A stretch of DNA of 64,000 nt from assembly GCF_014647795.1 (NCBI RefSeq), contig NZ_BMPW01000011.1, forward strand, positions 1-64,000, given 5' to 3'. Positions 53,124-64,000 of the stretch are shown piece by piece (the stretch's first letter is position 1; the number at the start of each line of letters is the position of its first letter). Under the pieces are notes generated by a model. It was given only the letters and a program-made list of their open reading frames with translations, was not told where the DNA came from and made no database searches. Origin of the DNA: Actinoplanes campanulatus. Lineage in GTDB: Bacteria; Actinomycetota; Actinomycetes; Mycobacteriales; Micromonosporaceae. Both the position numbers and the translations under genes were made by a program.

Positions 53124-53137
53124 CGGAGAGCGTCCTC

Positions 53138-53164
53138 GGCCGGCCCCGATCACCGGGGCCGGCC
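53138..53164 (+). terminator. GC-rich hairpin between rpoB and rpoC
   Basis: Eleven-bp arms GGCCGGCCCCG and CGGGGCCGGCC with a 5-nt loop, and no T tract. It may tune rpoC expression or protect the rpoB mRNA end. Confidence 0.5.
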
Positions 53165-53223
53165 GGGGGCGCCCCCGCCGGCCTTGAATTCACCCGAGCA
53201 ACGAAACACGAGGGATAGTCCAA

Positions 53224-57114
<3,891 letters not shown>

Positions 57115-57125
57115 GGGTTTCTCCG

Positions 57126-57160
57126 CATGGGGCGGTCGCGCGAGGCGCGGCCGCCCCATG
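57126..57160 (+). terminator. terminator after rpoC
   Basis: CATGGGGCGG (57126-57135) and CCGCCCCATG (57151-57160), with further G/C pairs inside, form a long hairpin 11 bp past the stop, followed by a TTTCT stretch. Confidence 0.8.
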
Positions 57161-57168
57161 GGCGTTTC

Positions 57169-57174
57169 TAGGAT
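57169..57174 (+). promoter_or_regulatory. -10 hexamer TAGGAT, leaderless start
   Basis: TAGGAT ends 6 nt before the GTG at 57181, right behind the rpoC terminator. Confidence 0.5.
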
Positions 57175-57180
57175 GGTGGC

Positions 57181-57525
57181 GTGACGCTTCCCGTAGTTCC
57201 CACCCGTCACCCGATGGACCCCGAGCCGGTGCCGATGACGAAGGCCCGGGCGGTCTTCGCGCTGGGCCTGGTGGGGCTGCTCACCGGGCCGCTGGTGGGT
57301 GGGGTGATCCCGGCCACGCTGGCGTTGCTCCTGGCCCGTCAGTCGGCTCGTCAGGCGTACGCGGCGGGGGGTTATCTGACGGGCTCGGCCTGGATCCGGT
57401 GGGGCCGCCAACTCGCCTGGACCGGCCTCGTGCTGGCCGCGACAGCCCTGGTGGTGGCCTTGATCGCGGGGCTGTTGCACCTGGCGGCGCCGGGCGGGCA
57501 GGATTTCGCGCCCGGCACCGACTGA
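57181..57525 (+). CDS. small membrane protein, 114 aa
   Basis: The 114-residue product has two or three helices (about 22-50 and 76-98) with a basic loop (LARQSARQAYAAGGYLTGS) between. This resembles actinomycete membrane proteins of the DUF4190 type. It is followed by a second protein of similar build with a Pro/Tyr-rich N-terminus. Function unknown. Confidence 0.65.
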   Translation: MTLPVVPTRHPMDPEPVPMTKARAVFALGLVGLLTGPLVGGVIPATLALLLARQSARQAYAAGGYLTGSAWIRWGRQLAWTGLVLAATALVVALIAGLLHLAAPGGQDFAPGTD

Positions 57526-57591
57526 CCGGCACGGTTCGGCCCGGCTCGGGTGGGCTGCACGGCCGCTCGTACGGGTGACATGCTTGGTGAT

Positions 57592-58125
57592 ATGACGCAG
57601 CCCCCGGGTCAGCCATACCAGCCGTCCTACGGCCCCTCGTACGGTCCTGGGCCCGGCTACGGGGCGCCGTCGCCGTACGGATCTCCCTATGCTTTCCAGC
57701 CGCCTCCGCCGCCGGTCTCGGCGGGCTGGCAGCCGGAGCGGCTGGAGCAGGTGACCGGGACCGAATTCGGTCTGGTCCATCTTCAAGTCGCGCCGATCAC
57801 ATCGGGGCCGGCCATCGGTTCGCTGACCGCCGGCATCGCCGCGATCGTGGTCTCCTTCGCGGCCCTCTGCTTCGGCGTGTCCGGCGCCGAGGCGGGCTGG
57901 GGCGGCTGGGTCGCCGGCGCGTTCGCGCTGCTCAGCGTCCTGGCGTGCGGGGGAGCGGTGGGCGCCGCGGTGATCGCCAGGCGGCAGATCGCGGGCACCG
58001 GTGAACCGTGGCGGGTCCGTTTCACCGGCCGTGGCCTGACCACCGGCGGGATTGTCTGCGGCCTGATCGGTGCACTTCTGGCGGTGCTGTCGTTAGCGAT
58101 GGGGCTGACGTTGCAGTTGTCATGA
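57592..58125 (+). CDS. membrane protein with Pro/Gly/Tyr-rich N-terminus (DUF4190-like)
   Basis: The 177-residue product has a low-complexity cytoplasmic N-terminus of about 45 residues rich in Pro, Gly and Tyr (PSYGPSYGPGPGYG), then four likely helices. The last pair surrounds a GRGLTTGGIVCGLIGALLAVL segment typical of DUF4190-like proteins. ATG at 57592 is chosen, with another ATG four codons upstream. Role unknown. Confidence 0.7.
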   Translation: MTQPPGQPYQPSYGPSYGPGPGYGAPSPYGSPYAFQPPPPPVSAGWQPERLEQVTGTEFGLVHLQVAPITSGPAIGSLTAGIAAIVVSFAALCFGVSGAEAGWGGWVAGAFALLSVLACGGAVGAAVIARRQIAGTGEPWRVRFTGRGLTTGGIVCGLIGALLAVLSLAMGLTLQLS

Positions 58126-58243
58126 GCGGACACCGGCTCTCGAGGCCGCTGCGGCGCCCGGATCCGGCACCGCGGCGATGGTGTGCTGAGCGACCCGGTA
58201 CACTGGTATACGGAGATGTCCATCGTGGGAGCCTGGGCTCATT

Positions 58244-58272
58244 TTGACCTGGGTGCGCAGGGTGGGTAGTCT
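58244..58272 (+). promoter_or_regulatory. str operon promoter
   Basis: TTGACC (58244-58249) and TAGTCT (58267-58272) are exactly 17 bp apart. Confidence 0.75.
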
Positions 58273-58436
58273 TTCCCCTCGTGCCCGGGCTCGCCCGGGC
58301 AACTCGTGCGTGCACCCGTTTCGGAACGTGCGACGGGTAGAGCACCACGACGGGCAGGGCTCAGTGAAGGCCCTGCTCACTACAGACAACATCCGGAACG
58401 CGTGAACCTTCACGCGCGATGGGACCGTGAGCCGGA

Positions 58437-58455
58437 CGACACGCCCGACCGCGGG
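58437..58455 (+). promoter_or_regulatory. 19-nt leader element shared with rpsJ
   Basis: CGACACGCCCGACCGCGGG occurs here and, identical, at 63143-63161. It ends 97 nt before the rpsL start; the rpsJ copy ends 94 nt before that gene. Confidence 0.8.
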
Positions 58456-58552
58456 TGCCGGACGCTTCCTGAGGGAAGCGGCCAGCACACAGAGGCAGAA
58501 ATACACGGTGCGGCCGTAAACAGGAAGCGGCCGAAGGGAGCGGAGAAACCCG

Positions 58553-58927
58553 GTGCCCACGATCCAGCAGCTGGTCCGCAAGGGCCGCCAGGCGAAGACG
58601 AGCAAGACGAAGACGCCGGCGCTGAAGGGAAGTCCTCAGCGGCGCGGCGTGTGCACGCGCGTGTACACCACCACCCCCAAGAAGCCCAACTCTGCGCTGC
58701 GCAAGGTCGCTCGTGTGAAGCTCAGCAGCCAGATCGAGGTCACGGCGTACATCCCGGGCGTCGGTCACAACCTGCAGGAGCACTCGATCGTGCTCGTGCG
58801 CGGCGGCCGTGTGAAGGACCTTCCGGGCGTTCGCTACAAGATCGTTCGCGGTTCGCTCGACACCCAGGGTGTCCGGAACCGCAAGCAGGCCCGCAGCCGT
58901 TACGGCGCGAAGAAGGAGAAGAGCTGA
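58553..58927 (+). CDS. rpsL: 30S ribosomal protein S12
   Basis: The 124-residue product is a full S12. Lys43 in [11 protein letters not shown] and Lys88 in [11 protein letters not shown], the usual streptomycin-resistance positions, are wild type. GTG start. First gene of the str operon rpsL-rpsG-fusA-tuf. Confidence 0.97.
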   Translation: MPTIQQLVRKGRQAKTSKTKTPALKGSPQRRGVCTRVYTTTPKKPNSALRKVARVKLSSQIEVTAYIPGVGHNLQEHSIVLVRGGRVKDLPGVRYKIVRGSLDTQGVRNRKQARSRYGAKKEKS

Positions 58928-58928
58928 C

Positions 58929-59402
58929 ATGCCGCGTAAGGGACCCGCTCCGCGCCACCCTGTGGTCGCTGACCCGGTGTACAACTCCCCGCTGGTAACG
59001 CAGCTGGTCAACAAGATCCTCGTCGGCGGCAAGCGTCAGCTCGCCGAGCGCATCGTGTACGGAGCCCTCGAGGGCTGCCGTGAGAAGAGCGGTGGCACCG
59101 ACCCGGTGGTCATCCTCAAGCGCGCGATGGACAACGTGAAGCCGACCCTCGAGGTCCGCAGCCGCCGTGTCGGTGGCGCGACCTACCAGGTTCCGGTCGA
59201 GGTCCGCACCCCGCGTCAGACCACTCTCGGTCTGCGCTGGCTGGTCCAGTACTCCAAGGCCCGCCGCGAGAAGACCATGATCGACCGCCTGCAGAACGAG
59301 CTGCTCGACGCCAGCAACGGCCTCGGTGCCGCGGTGAAGCGTCGCGAGGACACTCACAAGATGGCGGAGTCCAACAAGGCCTTCGCGCACTACCGCTGGT
59401 AA
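58929..59402 (+). CDS. rpsG: 30S ribosomal protein S7
   Basis: The 157-residue product matches S7: [17 protein letters not shown] at the start, [19 protein letters not shown] in the middle, and the C-terminal [14 protein letters not shown]7 nucleates the head of the 30S subunit. ATG one base after the rpsL stop codon. Confidence 0.97.
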   Translation: MPRKGPAPRHPVVADPVYNSPLVTQLVNKILVGGKRQLAERIVYGALEGCREKSGGTDPVVILKRAMDNVKPTLEVRSRRVGGATYQVPVEVRTPRQTTLGLRWLVQYSKARREKTMIDRLQNELLDASNGLGAAVKRREDTHKMAESNKAFAHYRW

Positions 59403-59481
59403 GACCCTGCTGCGGGCCCGGCCTCCGGCCGGGCCACGGCAGTCGTACCGGTCCTAGAGACGACGACGAAGAAAAGTAGGG

Positions 59482-61584
<2,103 letters not shown>

Positions 61585-61702
61585 CGCGTTGAGGCACGTG
61601 CGGCCTGTCGAGGGCCGCACGTGCACTGGCAGTCGACAGAGTCCTGAGCGCCTTATCGGCGTGCCGGGCGACAAGTAATGATCAGTCCACAGGAGGACAC
61701 CA

Positions 61703-62896
61703 GTGGCGAAGGCGAAGTTCGAGCGGACTAAGCCGCACGTCAACATCGGCACCATTGGTCACATCGACCACGGTAAGACGACGCTGACTGCGGCCATCAC
61801 GAAGGTCCTGCACGACGAGTTCCCGGACCTGAACCCGTACACCCCGTTCGACGAGATCGACAAGGCGCCGGAGGAGAAGGCCCGCGGCATCACGATCTCG
61901 ATCGCGCACGTCGAGTACCAGACCGCGGCGCGCCACTACGCGCACGTGGACTGCCCCGGCCACGCCGACTACATCAAGAACATGATCACCGGTGCGGCGC
62001 AGATGGACGGCGCCATCCTGGTGGTCGCGGCGACCGACGGCCCGATGCCGCAGACCAAGGAGCACGTGCTCCTGGCCCGCCAGGTCGGCGTTCCGTACAT
62101 CGTCGTCGCCCTGAACAAGAGCGACATGGTCGAGGACGAGGAGCTCCTGGAGCTCGTCGAGCTCGAGGTCCGCGAGCTGCTCAGCACCTACGAGTTCCCG
62201 GGCGACGACCTGCCGGTCGTGCGCGTGTCGGCGCTCAAGGCGCTCGAGGGCGACCCGGAGTGGACCGGCAAGCTCATGGAGCTGATGAACGCGGTCGACA
62301 CCGCGATCCCGCAGCCCGAGCGTGAGACCGAGAAGCCGTTCCTCATGCCGATCGAGGACGTCTTCACGATCACCGGCCGTGGCACCGTGGTGACCGGTCG
62401 CGCCGAGCGTGGCATCCTCAAGCCGAACGAGGAGGTCGAGATCGTCGGTATCCGCGAGAAGTCGACCAAGACCGTCTGCACCGGCATCGAGATGTTCCGC
62501 AAGCTGCTCGACGAGGCCCGCGCGGGTGAGAACGTCGGTCTGCTGCTCCGCGGCATCAAGCGCGAGGACGTCGAGCGCGGCATGGTCGTCGTGAAGCCGG
62601 GCACCACGACTCCGCACACGGAGTTCGAGGGTCAGGTCTACATCCTCTCCAAGGAGGAGGGCGGCCGGCACACCCCGTTCTTCCAGAACTACCGCCCGCA
62701 GTTCTACTTCCGTACCACGGACGTTACCGGCGTCGTCACGCTGCCCGAGGGCACCGAGATGGTCATGCCGGGCGACTCCACCTCGATGGCCGTGAAGCTG
62801 ATCCAGCCGATCGCCATGGAGCAGGGCCTGAAGTTCGCGATCCGTGAGGGTGGCCGCACCGTCGGCGCCGGAACGGTCACGAAGATCATCAAGTGA
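61703..62896 (+). CDS. tuf: elongation factor Tu
   Basis: The 397-residue GTPase delivers aminoacyl-tRNA to the ribosome. G motifs: [10 protein letters not shown] near residue 19, DCPGHADY near residue 81, NKSD near residue 136. GTG start behind AGGAGG. Last gene of the str operon, closed by a hairpin. Confidence 0.97.
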   Translation: MAKAKFERTKPHVNIGTIGHIDHGKTTLTAAITKVLHDEFPDLNPYTPFDEIDKAPEEKARGITISIAHVEYQTAARHYAHVDCPGHADYIKNMITGAAQMDGAILVVAATDGPMPQTKEHVLLARQVGVPYIVVALNKSDMVEDEELLELVELEVRELLSTYEFPGDDLPVVRVSALKALEGDPEWTGKLMELMNAVDTAIPQPERETEKPFLMPIEDVFTITGRGTVVTGRAERGILKPNEEVEIVGIREKSTKTVCTGIEMFRKLLDEARAGENVGLLLRGIKREDVERGMVVVKPGTTTPHTEFEGQVYILSKEEGGRHTPFFQNYRPQFYFRTTDVTGVVTLPEGTEMVMPGDSTSMAVKLIQPIAMEQGLKFAIREGGRTVGAGTVTKIIK

Positions 62897-62900
62897 TGCT

Positions 62901-62941
62901 GAGGGTTGTTTGCGACACATTTTCCGTCGTGAGCAACCCTC
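62901..62941 (+). terminator. terminator after tuf
   Basis: GAGGGTTG (62901-62908) and CAACCCTC (62934-62941) form an 8-bp stem with a 25-nt loop, 4 bp past the stop. Confidence 0.65.
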
Positions 62942-63142
62942 GCTGGTGACCCCGATTAGCAATGGCGGATTCAATCCGGCATACTAGTCAGGTTGCGTCC
63001 GCGCGGGGTGGGTGCCTGCTTCGGTAGGGACCCACCCTCGCCGGGTGTCCGGGCGTGTTCCTCTGCCGCCCGCGGACACCTTAGATCCCCGTGATCGACT
63101 GAAGTGCTAGCACTTCGCGTGGGCTCCTTATGCCGAGGGGCG

Positions 63143-63161
63143 CGACACGCCCGACCGCGGG
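63143..63161 (+). promoter_or_regulatory. 19-nt leader element shared with rpsL
   Basis: Identical to 58437-58455 and at nearly the same distance from the downstream start codon. In both copies a CGGAC follows 3-5 nt later. Confidence 0.8.
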
Positions 63162-63255
63162 GGTCGGACAACGCAGGATCAACCGTCCTGCGGGCATGCG
63201 GAGGTCAACCCGCTTCCGCAGGTAGCGGCATCGAGAGAAGGAAACAGAAGCCACC

Positions 63256-63564
63256 ATGGCGGGACAGAAGATCCGCATCCGGCTCAAGGCCTATGACCAC
63301 GAGGTCGTCGACTCCTCGGCGCGGAAGATCGTCGAGACGGTGACGCGTACCGGGGCGCAGGTCGCGGGCCCGGTGCCGCTGCCCACGGAGATCAACCGTT
63401 TCTGCGTGATCCGTTCGCCGCACAAGTACAAGGACTCGCGCGAGCACTTCGAGATGCGCACGCACAAGCGTCTGATCGACATCATCGACCCGACTCCGAA
63501 GACGGTCGACTCGCTCATGCGCCTCGACCTGCCGGCTGGCGTCGACATCGAGATCAAGCTGTAG
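63256..63564 (+). CDS. rpsJ: 30S ribosomal protein S10
   Basis: The 102-residue product matches S10/Nus[26 protein letters not shown] at the start, [36 protein letters not shown] in the middle. S10 also binds NusB and NusG. ATG behind GAAGGAAA. First gene of the S10 operon. Confidence 0.97.
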
Positions 63565-63576
63565 GGATCGCGACTA

Positions 63577-64000
63577 ATGGACAGGCAAGTTAAGGGGATC
63601 CTGGGCGCCAAGCTCGGCATGACCCAGGTCTGGGACAACAACAAGGTCGTCCCGGTGACCGTGGTTCAGGCCGGCCCGTGCGTCGTGACTCAGGTCCGCA
63701 CCGATGAGAAGGACGGCTACGCGGCTGTCCAGCTGGCGTACGGCGCCATCGACCCGCGCAAGGTGAACAAGCCGGAGAGCGGCCACTTCGAGAAGGCCGG
63801 CGTCTCGCCGCGTCGTCACGTCGTGGAGCTGCGTACGGTCGACGCCGGCGAGTACGAGCTCGGCCAGGAGGTCACCGTCGACGCGTTCGCGGTCGGCCAG
63901 CCGATCGACGTGACCGGCAAGACCAAGGGCAAGGGCTACGCCGGTGTCATGAAGCGGCACGGCTTCCACGGTCTGCGCGCGAGCCACGGTGTCGAGCGCA
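63577..64000 (+). CDS. rplC: 50S ribosomal protein L3, 5' part
   Basis: The frame opens at ATG 12 bp after rpsJ and runs to the window edge (141 codons). It begins [14 protein letters not shown], the L3 N-terminal signature, and reaches the [16 protein letters not shown] segment near residue 120. The 3' end lies outside. Confidence 0.95.
   Translation, partial: MDRQVKGILGAKLGMTQVWDNNKVVPVTVVQAGPCVVTQVRTDEKDGYAAVQLAYGAIDPRKVNKPESGHFEKAGVSPRRHVVELRTVDAGEYELGQEVTVDAFAVGQPIDVTGKTKGKGYAGVMKRHGFHGLRASHGVER

Larger units (their letters stand above)
58126..58552 (+). promoter_or_regulatory. 427-bp rpsL promoter and leader region, no gene
   Basis: It holds the promoter at 58244-58272, a palindromic GCCCGGGC pair near 58285-58302 and the 19-nt element shared with the rpsJ leader (58437-58455). 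The transcript leader should be about 270 nt. No coherent reading frame. Confidence 0.6.
62897..63255 (+). promoter_or_regulatory. 359-bp tuf-rpsJ intergenic and S10 operon leader, no gene
   Basis: It contains the tuf terminator, a likely -10 (CATACT near 62978-62984) and the 19-nt element shared with the rpsL leader. Stem-forming segments, such as GCAGGA...TCCTGC at about 63172-63193, also occur. No coherent reading frame. Confidence 0.55.

Noticed and set aside
49770-53153. A minus-strand frame of about 1100 codons opposite rpoB
   Set aside because: Shadow of rpoB; same bias artefact, no initiation signal.

Overview
The window is chromosomal DNA from a high-GC actinomycete. Evidence is the strong G/C bias at third codon positions, many GTG and two TTG starts (htpX, rpoB), the gene order rpmG-hadA-hadB-tRNA-Trp-secE-nusG, and rpoB-rpoC followed by the str and S10 operons. 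A member of the Micromonosporaceae such as Actinoplanes is my best guess, from overall protein character only; no 16S gene is present.

Layout. 1-1.6 kb: a lower-GC cluster of three translationally coupled genes (two 56-aa single-helix membrane proteins around a secreted, sortase-like protein that lacks the catalytic residues). 1.6-13 kb: housekeeping and accessory metabolism (proBA, alkyltransferase-like protein, methyltransferase, TetR/SDR pair with twin operators, gamma-glutamyltransferase, MFS carrier, PLP-dependent lyase, Fic protein). 12.6-26.3 kb: a second, reduced complex I, with nuoB alone and nuoC-H-I-J-K-L-M-N 5.2 kb further on. Between them lie a vanadium-haloperoxidase-like protein, hemC, a DUF2252 protein and an ECF sigma/membrane-partner pair. 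No nuoA, nuoD or NADH-module gene is present. 26.4-31.8 kb: htpX, a second MFS carrier, DUF1707, luciferase-like and MOSC proteins, an internally deleted acetyltransferase, and a three-gene operon of unknown role. 32.1-37.0 kb: a 4.8-kb remnant of an integrative element in the 3' end of tRNA-Tyr, bounded by 54-bp direct repeats. It holds an integrase stub, a truncated regulator with HAD phosphatase and kinase genes, and a helical-repeat protein. 37-42.5 kb: YajQ, LysE, rhodanese, a small HTH protein, a 48-aa exported peptide and a membrane GGDEF/EAL protein. 42.5-64 kb: translation and transcription core genes: tRNA-Thr, tRNA-Met, rpmG, hadAB, tRNA-Trp, secE, nusG, rplA, an ABC transporter pair, rplJL, rpoBC, rpsL, rpsG, fusA, tuf, rpsJ and the start of rplC.

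Points that stand out: rplK (ribosomal protein L11) is missing from its usual place between nusG and rplA. The rpsL and rpsJ leaders share an identical 19-nt element at the same distance from the start codon. A TAnnnT hexamer lies 6-8 nt before at least a dozen start codons, which points to widespread leaderless transcription. The tRNA-Tyr islet shows two different pairs of 11-bp-phased repeats, suggesting two successive element insertions.
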